Shown here: positions 1 to 8,468 of the stretch, one piece after another | Layout of the letters: every line of letters starts with the position of its first letter | Position numbering within the stretch: position 1 is the first letter of the stretch | Origin: Candidatus Falkowbacteria bacterium RIFCSPLOWO2_12_FULL_45_13 | GTDB lineage: Bacteria; Patescibacteriota; Patescibacteriia; Patescibacteriales; GWC2-42-12 | Direction: 5' to 3' | NCBI GenBank assembly: GCA_001778055.1 | Contig: MFFY01000013.1 | Location: 1-25,661 of the forward strand | DNA length: 25,661 nucleotides | The notes under the pieces: generated by a model | The model's database searches: none | What the model was told of the DNA's origin: nothing | What the model saw: the letters and a program-made list of their open reading frames with translations, nothing else | Made by a program: the position numbers and the translations under genes

Positions 1-1
1 T

Positions 2-271
2 TGCCGGCTTAAGCAATTATTATTCCGCGGCCGCGCCAAGATTGATTTTAAATATAAAAATTTGTATAAGGAGAATTTTTCGTCTGCTGATGTCGTTTAT
101 TTTTTTGGCATACCCAAGTCTTTGAATCAAAAATTTTTTGATAAATTAAAAAGCGAATTAAAGCCGGGGACTAAAATAATTTCTTACGCCTTCAGGCTGG
201 CAGACTGGACGCCTAGGCTGATAGACAAGCCGACCGCTAATGACTTGCCCATATATTTGTACCAGGCATAG
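2..271 (+). CDS. C-terminal part of a probable class I SAM-dependent methyltransferase (5' end outside window)
   Basis: The frame is open from base 2 to the TAG at 269-271, so the gene begins upstream of the window and only about 89 residues are visible. The segment ADVVYFFGIPKSLNQKF, a charged helix, then ELKPGTKIISYAFRLADW, resembles the late strands of small Rossmann-fold methyltransferases. There, a 'D-V-V' strand is followed by 'L-K-P-G-T-x-I-I-S' and an aromatic/basic stretch. The SAM-binding glycine motif would lie upstream and cannot be checked. A TTG at 62 is an internal codon, not a likely start. A hairpin followed by T-rich sequence lies about 100 bp downstream. The substrate cannot be told. 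The call is family resemblance from memory, so it is moderate. Confidence 0.5.
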   Translation, partial: CRLKQLLFRGRAKIDFKYKNLYKENFSSADVVYFFGIPKSLNQKFFDKLKSELKPGTKIISYAFRLADWTPRLIDKPTANDLPIYLYQA

Positions 272-372
272 AAAGTTAAAAATGAAAATCCCAAAATGAA
301 AAATAAAATGTAACTTAATGACCAAGACACAAGGAGATTGTATTTTAATTTTAAATTTTGCACTGTCATCCG

Positions 373-403
373 CCCGGATGAACATCCGTTCGGACGGGTT
401 TTT
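373..403 (+). terminator. Possible intrinsic terminator after the methyltransferase
   Basis: A GC-rich hairpin, CCCG paired with CGGG around a nested GGATG-AA-CATCC, is followed by GTTTTT. It sits about 100 bp after the stop at 271 and before the next gene. The two stems compete, and the structure may simply be part of the composite repeat that follows. Confidence 0.4.
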
Positions 404-409
404 CACTTT

Positions 410-481
410 TCCACCAAAGGCGGATTTCTGCCAGCTTGCCTTGCCGGCAGGCGGGTCGGCTGGCACGGCGCCTGCGGTGGA
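410..481. repeat. Composite nested palindrome in the leader of the GT39-like gene
   Basis: The outer arms TCCACCAAAGGCG (410-422) and its near-complement ending GGTGGA (to 481) match at about 11 of 13 positions. A second pair, GCCAGC and GCTGGC, is nested inside around a GC-rich loop. The shape (TCC-N-CC, short loop, GG-N-GGA) resembles the TCCGCC-AGA-GGCGGA palindrome at 12812-12830. The next gene starts about 25 bp later, so the element lies in its leader. Confidence 0.55.
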
Positions 482-505
482 GATTTTTGCGTTTTTACAT
501 TATTT

Positions 506-2320
506 ATGACTCTTAATACCAAAAACTGGCTGCTTAAACACTGGCATTGGCTTATCCTTATAATCGTGTCAGCCGTTTTTTTTCTCGGCACCGCCAGCTT
601 TAACTACTACGCCCAGCCGGATAATTTTATAAAATGGCTGTCGCCCGATGAATCGGCTAATTATAATTTCGCCAAGCTCTACGCCCAGGAAGGGCGGCTG
701 TCATTTTTTGAAAAGTATAATCTGCCGGCGGCCGATATGATAGCGCCCCGCAGCCACTTAAGCGCGGGCGGCGATATAAAGCCTGTAAGTTTTCTCGGCT
801 TAATTTTAATTTACGGCTCTATTGCCGGCTTGACCACTTATAAAGTTTTACCGTACTTAACGCCGCTTTTCGCCGCCGCCGGGATAATTGTTTATTTTCT
901 GCTGATTAGGGAAATCTTCGGCCGCCGTAACGCCTTTTTCTCGGCCTTGCTCGCGGCCAGCTTGCCGCCGTTTATTTATTATAGCGCGCGCAGTTTATTC
1001 CATAACGTGCTGTTTATTGTTATGCTTTTGGTTAGCTTGTACTTCGCCGTCATCATGGTAAAAATAAAAAGGCCGGCAACATCCGGCGGCCTGATCGCAA
1101 AACTTAAAAATTCAGTAATAGCGGTCGATATTTACGCCGCCTTAAGCGGTATATTCTTGGGCTTGGCCATTACCAGCCGGACCTCGGAACTAATCTGGCT
1201 CGCCCCGGCCTGGCTGGCGCTCTGGCTGTTTAACTTTAAAAAGATTGGTTTGATAAAATTAATTATTTTCATAGTTTTTCTGCTGCTGGCCCTGGCACCG
1301 GTCGCTTATTGGAATCAGGTGCTTTATCAGTCGTATTGGCGGGGCGGCTACAGCGAAATGAACCAATCAATTTTAAATATGGCCGAGGCCGGCGCCGGCT
1401 TGTTAAAGCCCGAAGGCATGAAAATGGATCTGATCAAAGATAATCTGGCGCAAATAAAAAGTAATTTTTTCCATTTCGGTTTTTGGCCGGTTAAAAGTTT
1501 TAAAATGCTTTATTTTTATTTTGCCGCCATGTTTTATTGGCTTTTTTATCCGGCGGTTTTAGGCTTGGCCTGGTTTTTATTGAAAGTCAGAAAATGGCGT
1601 CGCCGCCACTGGGCCTATTTTACGGCTTACGCGATTATTTTTGTAATTTTATTGTTCTATTACGGCAGTTGGGATTTCCATGACAATCCCGACTCTAAAA
1701 GCCGCACCATCGGCAACTCTTACGCCCGCTATTGGCTGCCGATTTATTTGGGCGCCTTGCCTCTGGCCAGCTATTTCTTTATAAAGTTAACCAAGCTTTT
1801 AAGGAAAAAGGTCTTGGTCGGCTCCGGCCGCGTCTTAATCTTAACCATAATTTTTTTTATTTCCCTTAAATTTGTCTTGGCCGGCAGCGCCGAGGGGCTA
1901 ATTCAATCGGCTAAAAAACAGTTGGCGTCGCGGTTTGAATACGATCAGGTGCTTGGCTTAACCGAAACCAGGGCCGTTATTATCACGCAGTATCATGACA
2001 AGCTGTTCTTCCCCGAAAGAAAGGTAATTGTCGGCCTGTTTAACGATGATAAAGCGATAAAACAATACGCGATTTTAGCAAAATATCTGCCGGTTTATTA
2101 CTACAATTTTACTTTCCCGGAAAAGGATTATAATTATTTAAACGATAAAAGATTGGTTAAGTTTAATCTGCGCATCGACCCGGTAATGCAAGTGACCAAG
2201 GATTTTACGCTGTACAGACTTTCCTTTTTGTCATTCCCGAAGCCGCAGGCTGTCGGGAATCCAGGAGAGAGCGGCATGAACAAGGATGCTGGATTCCTCC
2301 CGAAAATATTCGGGGGATGA
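506..2320 (+). CDS. Multi-pass membrane glycosyltransferase, GT39/ArnT/PMT-like
   Basis: The predicted protein has 604 residues from the ATG at 506. The frame is open further upstream, but that part encodes translated palindrome and not a plausible N-terminus. A hydrophobic helix at about residues 14-32 is followed by a loop with D48-E49 (LSPDESANYNF), matching the acidic pair in the first extracytoplasmic loop of GT39/ArnT-type lipid-phosphate-sugar glycosyltransferases. About ten further hydrophobic segments follow. The likely role is transfer of a sugar from a polyprenyl carrier to a surface glycan or protein; donor and acceptor are unknown. The last 29 or so residues, including the stop codon, are encoded by a palindromic repeat (2229-2322), so the native C-terminus was probably near TLYRLSF. 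The neighbours are another glycosyltransferase and surface-protein genes. Confidence 0.75.
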   Translation: MTLNTKNWLLKHWHWLILIIVSAVFFLGTASFNYYAQPDNFIKWLSPDESANYNFAKLYAQEGRLSFFEKYNLPAADMIAPRSHLSAGGDIKPVSFLGLILIYGSIAGLTTYKVLPYLTPLFAAAGIIVYFLLIREIFGRRNAFFSALLAASLPPFIYYSARSLFHNVLFIVMLLVSLYFAVIMVKIKRPATSGGLIAKLKNSVIAVDIYAALSGIFLGLAITSRTSELIWLAPAWLALWLFNFKKIGLIKLIIFIVFLLLALAPVAYWNQVLYQSYWRGGYSEMNQSILNMAEAGAGLLKPEGMKMDLIKDNLAQIKSNFFHFGFWPVKSFKMLYFYFAAMFYWLFYPAVLGLAWFLLKVRKWRRRHWAYFTAYAIIFVILLFYYGSWDFHDNPDSKSRTIGNSYARYWLPIYLGALPLASYFFIKLTKLLRKKVLVGSGRVLILTIIFFISLKFVLAGSAEGLIQSAKKQLASRFEYDQVLGLTETRAVIITQYHDKLFFPERKVIVGLFNDDKAIKQYAILAKYLPVYYYNFTFPEKDYNYLNDKRLVKFNLRIDPVMQVTKDFTLYRLSFLSFPKPQAVGNPGESGMNKDAGFLPKIFGG

Positions 2321-2322
2321 CA
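2229..2322. repeat. Palindromic repeat (TGTCATTCCCG...CGGG-ATGACA type) forming the 3' end of the GT39-like gene
   Basis: The element begins TGTCATTCCCGAAG and ends CGGGGGATGACA, so the termini are inverted repeats. Internal blocks GGAATCCAG (2257-) and CTGGATTCC (2289-) also mirror each other. It overlaps the last codons of the preceding gene, and its right terminus contains the TGA stop (2318-2320). A divergent relative with the same ATGACA end lies upstream of tgt at 8469-8637. Elements of this kind are common between genes in many bacterial genomes. Confidence 0.8.
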
Positions 2323-2344
2323 GATAAAAGAGTTGTCTCGTCTT

Positions 2345-2362
2345 CCGGGGTTTAAGCCCCGG
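2345..2362. repeat. Short perfect hairpin CCGGGG/CCCCGG before the GT4 gene
   Basis: CCGGGG-TTTAAG-CCCCGG forms a perfect 6-bp stem 15 bp before the start at 2377. It lacks a following T-run, so it is not a typical intrinsic terminator. It may tail the preceding repeat or modulate the downstream start. Confidence 0.45.
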
Positions 2363-2376
2363 CTAAAGAAATCGCC

Positions 2377-3522
2377 ATGAAAAGACAAAATATAAAACGC
2401 ATCGGCATTGACGCCCGCTTCTACGGCCCGTTGGGCAAAGGCTTGGGCCGGTACACCCGGCAAATCGTTGATCAGATCACCGGGCTTGACGACAGCCATG
2501 AATATGTTATTTTTCTCGGCCGGGAAAATTTTGATGATTTTAAAACCTCTAATCCAAGAGTAAAAAAAGTCCTGGCTGATATCGGCTGGTACGGTTTGGC
2601 CGAACAAATATTATTTCCTTTTTATATCTGGTGGGCGCGGCTGGATTTAATGCATTTTCCCCATTTTAACGTGCCAGTTTTTTGTCCGATTAAATTCTTA
2701 GTAACCATCCATGATCTGATTTTAATAAAGTTCCCCACCCGGCGCGCCACCACTTTGGGCCCGATAATTTACGCCATCAAAAATTTTTTTTATAAAATCG
2801 TCATTTGGCGGGCGGTCAAGCGGTCGCGCCGGGTCATAGCCGTCTCGGTTTACACAAAAAAAGACATAATTGAACGGTTTAAAATCAACCCAAAAAAAGT
2901 AACGGTAACCTATGAGGGCGTGGCTGATTTTTTCCGGCATTCAGGCGCCATCGATCCAAGCGGCCGATTATTAAAATACGGCCTGGCCAAACCGTACCTG
3001 CTCTACGTCGGCAATGCCTATCCTCATAAAAATTTAGAGAGCCTGATTAAGGCGTTTTCGCTTATCGGTCAGAGGTTAAAAGACTTGAGTTTGGTTTTAG
3101 TGGGCAAAGAAGATTATTTTTATTCACGGCTAAAAAAAACCGCGCAAGGCATAAATGCCAGGATTGTTTTCCCCGGTTATGTGCCTGATTCGGATTTAAA
3201 AATAATCTACGCGCAAGCCCTGGCCTATGTTTTTCCGTCGTTTTATGAAGGTTTCGGCTTGCCGGCTCTGGAAGCCATGTCTTTCGGCTTGCCGGTGATA
3301 AGTTCGGATAGAACTTGTCTGCCGGAAATATTAGGCCAAGCCGCGGTTTTTTTTAATCCGGCAGACCAGGCGGACATGAAAGAAAAAATTGAGATGGTAA
3401 TTAAAGATGAAAAGTTAAGGCTAGAAATTGCGGAGAGGGGATACCGGCAAGTGAAAAAGTATAGCTGGAGCGATTGCGTGCGAAAAACTTTAGAAGTTTA
3501 TAATGAGGTTTTGAATAAATAA
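2377..3522 (+). CDS. GT4-family glycosyltransferase (glycosyl transferase group 1)
   Basis: The protein has 381 residues, normal for a GT-B fold enzyme. The N-terminal acceptor domain opens with IKRIGIDARFYGPLGKGLGRY, where the glycine-rich loop follows the first strand as in WbaZ/MtfA-like mannosyltransferases. The C-terminal domain holds YLLYVGNAYPHKNLESLIKAF (about 207-227) and the diagnostic E-x7-E motif at E291 and E299 (EGFGLPALEAMSFGLPVI), which binds the nucleotide-sugar donor. No membrane segment is present, so it probably acts on the cytoplasmic face, adding a hexose to a lipid-linked glycan. ATG 2377 is chosen because the upstream sequence is hairpin and because IGIDAR is normally near the N-terminus. 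No clear Shine-Dalgarno sequence is visible. Donor and acceptor cannot be assigned. Confidence 0.9.
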   Translation: MKRQNIKRIGIDARFYGPLGKGLGRYTRQIVDQITGLDDSHEYVIFLGRENFDDFKTSNPRVKKVLADIGWYGLAEQILFPFYIWWARLDLMHFPHFNVPVFCPIKFLVTIHDLILIKFPTRRATTLGPIIYAIKNFFYKIVIWRAVKRSRRVIAVSVYTKKDIIERFKINPKKVTVTYEGVADFFRHSGAIDPSGRLLKYGLAKPYLLYVGNAYPHKNLESLIKAFSLIGQRLKDLSLVLVGKEDYFYSRLKKTAQGINARIVFPGYVPDSDLKIIYAQALAYVFPSFYEGFGLPALEAMSFGLPVISSDRTCLPEILGQAAVFFNPADQADMKEKIEMVIKDEKLRLEIAERGYRQVKKYSWSDCVRKTLEVYNEVLNK

Positions 3523-3552
3523 AAGGACCGCTTTTTTATTTTTTTGATTTTG

Positions 3553-3561
3553 TGTTATAAT
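3553..3561 (+). promoter_or_regulatory. Extended -10 promoter for the DUF4012 gene
   Basis: TGT-TATAAT fits an extended -10 element (TGn-TATAAT), with TATAAT at 3556-3561. No good -35 is present 17 bp upstream (T-rich sequence only), as expected for extended -10 promoters. Transcription would start near 3568, leaving a leader of about 35 nt before ATG 3603. Confidence 0.6.
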
Positions 3562-3602
3562 AAGGTTGATAATTCAATCAATTTTTTATCTTTTAAAAAT
3601 CA

Positions 3603-6386
3603 ATGAGCTTAAAAAAAATTAACAACATAAAAATAAGCCCAAACGCGAAATCGTCGCGTTTTTTAATTGATTTGAAACAAGAGCTTGGGGCGGCGGAAAG
3701 CCATGAATTAAACCAGCGAAAAAGTTCAATTTCCGTTGAATCAAGGCTGGAAAAATTAACCGAGCTCGGCTGTAAAAAATGCTTGGCCGCGGGGCAAAAA
3801 AGGGCCAAGGCCATGATGCTTAATTTTAAGAATAAGCTTGTGGCTGACTACGGCTTTGGCGCGGACCGGCCGATGGCGCGGACTAAAAGGGGAGCCGCGG
3901 CCAAGAGCCGCCGGGCCAGAACTCAGGGCGATAGCGGCAAAACGGCGGATCTGCTTAGTCAAATTGCCTTTATTGTTTTGGCTAAAGCCATTTTGGTTAT
4001 TTTTAAAAAACTCTTTGAGTTATTATATAAAATTTGCTACATCGTGGGCTGGGTGATAACTTTTATAGCCAGATTTATTTATTTTATCCTAAAAGCAATA
4101 GTTAGACCAGCGGTAACAGGCCTAATTCATTGGCTGGTCAAGTTGAAAATAAAAACGGCATTGGCAATATTAATGAGATCATTTCTGCCTTGGTGGCAGC
4201 TAGTCAAGGTTGGGAAAAAAAATTTACCCCCCATTTTAGGGGGGGGCGGAGAGCGGGTTGATTCCACTAACTATAAGAGTTTCTATCCATCTGAAAATCC
4301 CCCTAGCCGCCCCTTTTATCAAGGGGGGACGATTCAGCGGGGTGTCGCTCAAGAAAGGGGTATCGGCGGCTATTTAAGACCAGTTTTAATTTTCGCCGGC
4401 GTCCTATGGCTGTTAATTTTACCAGTCAAAGCTTTGACTTATTATCAGACGATTAACAGCGCCAAAGGCAAGGTTTTAGGCATTAGCGAAATCGCCATTA
4501 ATGATTTAATTTCCGGCGGTCAGGCGGCGGCAAACTTTGATTTTAACCAGGCGGATAAAAGTTTTACCGCCGCCGGCAATAACTTTATAACCGCCCAAAA
4601 TCAATTAAACGAGATTAATGGCCTGGTCTTCACCCTAGCCGCTATATTGCCGGATCAAAACGTTAAATTGGCCGCGGCCAGCCGGCGCCTGGCCAGGGCA
4701 GGAGAATTTAGCGCGGCCGTGGGCAGGAATTTGAGTTTAGCCGCGTCCAGCCTGTTTGATTCAGGCGCGGCCGATAATCAGCTGGTTTTATCAAATTTAA
4801 GCGCTTATGGCCGCCAAGCTATAATTAATCTTAACGGCCTAACCGCTGAATTGAATCAGATTAACAGCGCCAGTCTGCCCGAAAGCTATCGGAGAGAATT
4901 TGTTTTATTAAAACAAAAAATCGCCTTGTTGAATCGCGGGCTTAACGGGTTTATCGGCCTGGCCGATCAACTTGATAATTTTTTAGGCCGCGGTCGGTTG
5001 AAACGTTACTTATTGGTTTTTCAAAATAATTCAGAACTCCGGGCCTCGGGCGGTTTTATCGGCAGTTTCGCTTTAGTGGATTTTTTAAACGGCAAAATAA
5101 AAAAGATTGAAGCGCCGGGCGGCGGCAGCTACGACACCGACGCCGGTCTTTTAAAAAAAATAAAATCGCCGGAGCCGCTTCGTTTAGTCAGGCCGGATTG
5201 GCATTTTTGGGATGCCAATTGGTGGCCGGATTGGCCGATGAGCGCCAAGAAACTGGCCTGGTTTTACGAAAACAGCGGCGGTCCCACGGTTGACGGGGTA
5301 ATCGGGTTTACGCCCACGGTGGCGGAAAACATATTAAGAGCCATCGGCCCGGTAGATTTAAAAGAAAAATACGGCGTGGTAATAGAGGCGGATAATTTTT
5401 GGCGGACCATCCAGGAATTTGCCGAGCAAAAGCCCAATATCACCAAGCAGCCAAAAAAAATAATCGGCGACTTAATGAACAAAATTATTGAGGAATTGCC
5501 GGCGCGTTTAAATAAAAATAATTTTATCGATTTATTGAAAATTTTTGAAGAGTCTTTGGCTGATAAAAATATTTTATTTTATTTTACCGATCCGGAACTG
5601 CAAAGCCAGGCCCAAGCCCTGGGCGGGGACGGCAGGCTGAAAGAAACGCCCGGCGATTATATATCCGTCATCAATACCAACATCGCCGGCGGCAAAAGCG
5701 ATCGCAGAATCAAACAGCAAATTAGCCATCAGGCGGAAATTGAACCGGACGGCGCGATTATTGATAATCTGACCATTAGCCGGACCCACGAGGCAGTCAA
5801 ACGAGAATCATTTGTCGGCGTGAGAAATGTTGATTGGCTAAGAGTCTACGTTCCATTAGGCTCGAAACTCATTTCCGCCGCCGGCTTCAGGCCGGTTGAT
5901 AAAATTTTTTTCAAAGCCGCGGACCCAAGCTGGCAAAACGATCCCGACCTGGCCCCGGCCGAGTCAAGCGAGCAAACCGATGAGTCAAGCGGCACTAAGA
6001 TTTATAATGAACTGGGTAAAACCGTTTTTGCCAATTGGTCGCAGCTGGATCCGGGAGAATCGATTGAAATAAAGATTAAATATCAATTGCCGTTTAAATT
6101 AACCGATCAATCAGCCAAGCCGGCCCCGGCGTTGGTAGACAATTTTTTAAATCAGCTTAGCCTGGCCATCAGTTCGGAAGAAAAAAATTATTATGCTTAT
6201 TCGCTACTGGCGCAAAAACAGCCAGGCATGAATTCTTCCCTACTTTTAAGCCAGCTAAAGTTCAGCGATAATTTCCGGCCGATCGGAAAATTCCCCGATG
6301 ATTTAAGCCAGTATCAAAACGGCTGGTTCAGGTCAGAAAATTTTAATGAAGATAAGCTGATGGCGGTGATGCTGGAAGAAAAATAA
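3603..6386 (+). CDS. DUF4012-domain membrane/surface protein
   Basis: The protein has 927 residues. The basic N-terminal region (1-115) is followed by hydrophobic helices at about 118-165 and 260-277, then a long largely helical region. The DUF4012 core begins near residue 460 (GRLKRYLLVFQNNSELRASGGFIGSFALVDF) and runs through the GPVDL region, followed by a C-terminal beta-rich part. DUF4012 proteins are typical of Patescibacteria and actinobacterial envelope loci, and their biochemical role is not established. The location between glycosyltransferase and DUF11-like genes suggests an envelope function. Residues of about 208-245 are encoded by an in-frame palindromic repeat (4226-4330) and form a low-complexity P/G-rich linker. 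The start codon follows an extended -10 promoter. Confidence 0.85.
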   Translation: MSLKKINNIKISPNAKSSRFLIDLKQELGAAESHELNQRKSSISVESRLEKLTELGCKKCLAAGQKRAKAMMLNFKNKLVADYGFGADRPMARTKRGAAAKSRRARTQGDSGKTADLLSQIAFIVLAKAILVIFKKLFELLYKICYIVGWVITFIARFIYFILKAIVRPAVTGLIHWLVKLKIKTALAILMRSFLPWWQLVKVGKKNLPPILGGGGERVDSTNYKSFYPSENPPSRPFYQGGTIQRGVAQERGIGGYLRPVLIFAGVLWLLILPVKALTYYQTINSAKGKVLGISEIAINDLISGGQAAANFDFNQADKSFTAAGNNFITAQNQLNEINGLVFTLAAILPDQNVKLAAASRRLARAGEFSAAVGRNLSLAASSLFDSGAADNQLVLSNLSAYGRQAIINLNGLTAELNQINSASLPESYRREFVLLKQKIALLNRGLNGFIGLADQLDNFLGRGRLKRYLLVFQNNSELRASGGFIGSFALVDFLNGKIKKIEAPGGGSYDTDAGLLKKIKSPEPLRLVRPDWHFWDANWWPDWPMSAKKLAWFYENSGGPTVDGVIGFTPTVAENILRAIGPVDLKEKYGVVIEADNFWRTIQEFAEQKPNITKQPKKIIGDLMNKIIEELPARLNKNNFIDLLKIFEESLADKNILFYFTDPELQSQAQALGGDGRLKETPGDYISVINTNIAGGKSDRRIKQQISHQAEIEPDGAIIDNLTISRTHEAVKRESFVGVRNVDWLRVYVPLGSKLISAAGFRPVDKIFFKAADPSWQNDPDLAPAESSEQTDESSGTKIYNELGKTVFANWSQLDPGESIEIKIKYQLPFKLTDQSAKPAPALVDNFLNQLSLAISSEEKNYYAYSLLAQKQPGMNSSLLLSQLKFSDNFRPIGKFPDDLSQYQNGWFRSENFNEDKLMAVMLEEK
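4226..4330. repeat. C-run/G-run palindromic repeat inside the DUF4012 gene, in frame
   Basis: Two hairpins lie about 55 bp apart. The first is CCCCCC-ATTTTA-GGGGGG (4227-4244). The second region contains CCCCTTTTATCAAGGGG (4310-4326) preceded by AATCCCCCTAGC. The same CCCTTTATCAAGGGGG core recurs inside mnmA (14852-14868) and before alaS (17165-17182). Translation gives NLPPILGGGG and ENPPSRPFYQGG without breaking the reading frame. Confidence 0.8.
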
Positions 6387-6482
6387 ACCCACAAATTTAC
6401 GAATCGGTCACAAATATTACGAATCAATAAATAAGATGAATGATTTTTGTAGTATTAGTAGCTGATTTGTAGATTTGTGGGT
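6387..6482. repeat. Long inverted repeat filling the DUF4012/DUF11 intergenic gap
   Basis: It starts directly after the TAA at 6386. The left arm begins ACCCACAAATTTACGAATC and the right arm ends GATTTGTAGATTTGTGGGT; the arms extend about 40 nt each with several G-U-compatible mismatches. A member of the same family, with CCCAC...GTGGG ends, fills the rpsD-rpoA gap (21766-21861). Confidence 0.8.
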
Positions 6483-6489
6483 GGAAACT

Positions 6490-8460
6490 ATGAAAAATAA
6501 CGATATCAAAATTAAAAACAGTTCTTCCAGCTTGTCGGAATTCGTCAAACGGCCTCTGGCGAGCGACGAAGAGGTGGCGGCCTTTGATAAATACGTGGCT
6601 GATGAAGCTAAAGAAAAAGAAGTTAAAGACAGTTTGGCTAAAATTTATCAGGACGATAAAGGCAACCAGGTTGATATTAAAACCCTGACGGTCAAGCGCG
6701 GTCGCGGTTTTTTTTCCAATTTATTCATTTTCGCGTTTGTTATGTTTGTTTTAGCCGGCGCGGCTTACGCGGCCTACAATTATATTTATTTAAAAATAAA
6801 CGCGCCCAAACAGCCGGTGAATTTAAGCATTGAGGCCGTCCGGGAGGTGGCGGCGGGCGAAGAGTTTTATTACCAGGTAAATTATAAAAATGAGGATAAT
6901 GTGGCCATAAATAATATTGAAATTAAAGTTAAATTTCCGGATAGTTTTATTTTTTTATCGAGCGACCCGAGTCCGAGCAGAAACAATAATTTTTGGGAAA
7001 TACCCAGCTTATCCGCTCACCGCAGCGATACCATAAAGATAAAGGGCCGGCTGGTCGCGCCCGAAGGCCAGAGCGACATAATTTTAGCCGAAATGACCTA
7101 TCGGCCGGAAAATTTTTCCAGCGAATTTAAAAAGTCGGCCGTTCAGCAAACCAAAATTAACGATTTGGGGCTGGATTTTTCCCTGGTTAGCTCGGGCAAC
7201 GCCCTGGTTAATGAAGATAATGATATCATCATAAAATTTAAAGCCAAGGCAGAAAATTATCTCAATAACTTTCGTTTAAGCCTGGTTTATCCTCCAGAAG
7301 TGGAAATTATCAATCCGCCGGCGGATAAGCCCGAAGCGGCCACCAGCACGCCCGCGGTTCCTAAAATAGAGTCAAGCGGCCCCGGCGCCTGGCAGTTTAG
7401 CAATCTGGGGAAAAACGAAAATCAGTTCACGGTTAAATTCAAGGTTAAAGAAAAAAAACAGCCGACGGTTGATTTAAGCCTTAAGTTTGAATTGCCGGCG
7501 GCGACGCCGGACGGAGCCATGGAATACTATTTGTTTTATCAAAAAGATTTGACCTACGAAGTAATCAAAAGCGATTTTAATATCGGCGTCATCATCAACG
7601 GGTCGCCGCTTGACCAAGCGGTTAATTTCGGGCAAACTTTGAATTACGCCATCAGTTACGCCAACAAAGGAGAAGCCTTAATGAAAGATGTTATCATCAT
7701 GGCGGTTTTGGAAAGCGATTTTTTGGATTGGCAGACTCTGGCCGACAAAAACAACGGCAAGGTCGGCGGCAATACCTTGAGCTGGAGCAAAACCGAAATT
7801 CCGGCATTGGCCGAGATGCCCAGCGGCGCCGAAGAAACTATTGATTTTTCCATTAGATTGAAGCCTTCGGCCGTGATTGATCCCGGCAAGCTTTATCAGG
7901 TAAAAAGCTATGTTAAATACAGCCTGGCGGGCAAGAGCGCCGGCGGCGAAAGTCAAAGCAACGCCATTATAAATAAAATTAACAGCGATTTGAATTTAAG
8001 CGAGCAATTAAGATATTTCAGCGATGATAATTTGGCCGTCGGCTCCGGACCGCTGCCGCCCAAGGCCGGCCAGACTACCAGCCTGAAAGTTTATTGGACC
8101 ATCAATAATAATTTGCATGAACTGGACGATTTGGTCATCAGTTTTAATCTGCCCGCTAACGTAACGTGGGACGATAAAAGCCGCTCTTCCGTGGGCGCGG
8201 TCAGTTTTGACAGCCAGGCCAATAAAGTAGTTTGGCAAATCGGCCGTCTGCCGGTCGTGGTCTATAAAGCGGACGCTGAATTTAATTTGAGCATAACGCC
8301 GGCAGAATCGGACCGTAACAAGATTATGGTGATCCTGCCGGGCACCAGCATCGCCGCGCTGGACAAAGTAACCGGCATGGCGATAAATAAAACCCTAAAA
8401 GCCAAAACTTCAAAGCTGGAGGATGATAACATGGCCAGCGGGGACGGAGTGGTGCAGTAA
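6490..8460 (+). CDS. Membrane-anchored DUF11/Ig-like repeat surface protein
   Basis: The protein has 656 residues from ATG 6490, chosen because the upstream bases belong to the inverted repeat. A charged cytoplasmic N-terminus (1-73) is followed by one transmembrane helix at about 74-97 (FFSNLFIFAFVMFVLAGAAY). The rest is a long extracytoplasmic region of beta-rich domains. At least three repeats share the pattern 'hydrophobic - G-x-x-F/L-x-Y-x-I/V-x-Y-x-N' (EEFYYQVNYKNEDNVAINNIEI, GQTLNYAISYANKGEALMKDV, TSLKVYWTINNNLHELDDLVI), typical of DUF11/CARDB-like Ig folds that build stalks on the cell surface. No sortase signal or catalytic motif is visible. The likely role is structural or adhesive; the ligand is unknown. 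It probably shares a transcript with the DUF4012 gene. Confidence 0.7.
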   Translation: MKNNDIKIKNSSSSLSEFVKRPLASDEEVAAFDKYVADEAKEKEVKDSLAKIYQDDKGNQVDIKTLTVKRGRGFFSNLFIFAFVMFVLAGAAYAAYNYIYLKINAPKQPVNLSIEAVREVAAGEEFYYQVNYKNEDNVAINNIEIKVKFPDSFIFLSSDPSPSRNNNFWEIPSLSAHRSDTIKIKGRLVAPEGQSDIILAEMTYRPENFSSEFKKSAVQQTKINDLGLDFSLVSSGNALVNEDNDIIIKFKAKAENYLNNFRLSLVYPPEVEIINPPADKPEAATSTPAVPKIESSGPGAWQFSNLGKNENQFTVKFKVKEKKQPTVDLSLKFELPAATPDGAMEYYLFYQKDLTYEVIKSDFNIGVIINGSPLDQAVNFGQTLNYAISYANKGEALMKDVIIMAVLESDFLDWQTLADKNNGKVGGNTLSWSKTEIPALAEMPSGAEETIDFSIRLKPSAVIDPGKLYQVKSYVKYSLAGKSAGGESQSNAIINKINSDLNLSEQLRYFSDDNLAVGSGPLPPKAGQTTSLKVYWTINNNLHELDDLVISFNLPANVTWDDKSRSSVGAVSFDSQANKVVWQIGRLPVVVYKADAEFNLSITPAESDRNKIMVILPGTSIAALDKVTGMAINKTLKAKTSKLEDDNMASGDGVVQ

Positions 8461-8468
8461 TAGGAAAT

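Noticed and set aside
338..505. An N-terminal extension of the GT39-like protein from 338
   Set aside because: It would translate a terminator-like hairpin and a palindrome into an implausible sequence; the membrane helix and D-E loop are correctly placed from ATG 506.
2134..2607. A 157-codon minus-strand frame across the GT39-like/GT4 junction
   Set aside because: It includes translated palindromic repeat and antisense of conserved GT4 sequence; there is no family resemblance.
4226..4330. CRISPR array suspected from the repeated C-run/G-run hairpins
   Set aside because: There are no regularly spaced identical repeats with unique spacers; copies are single, dispersed and partly inside genes.
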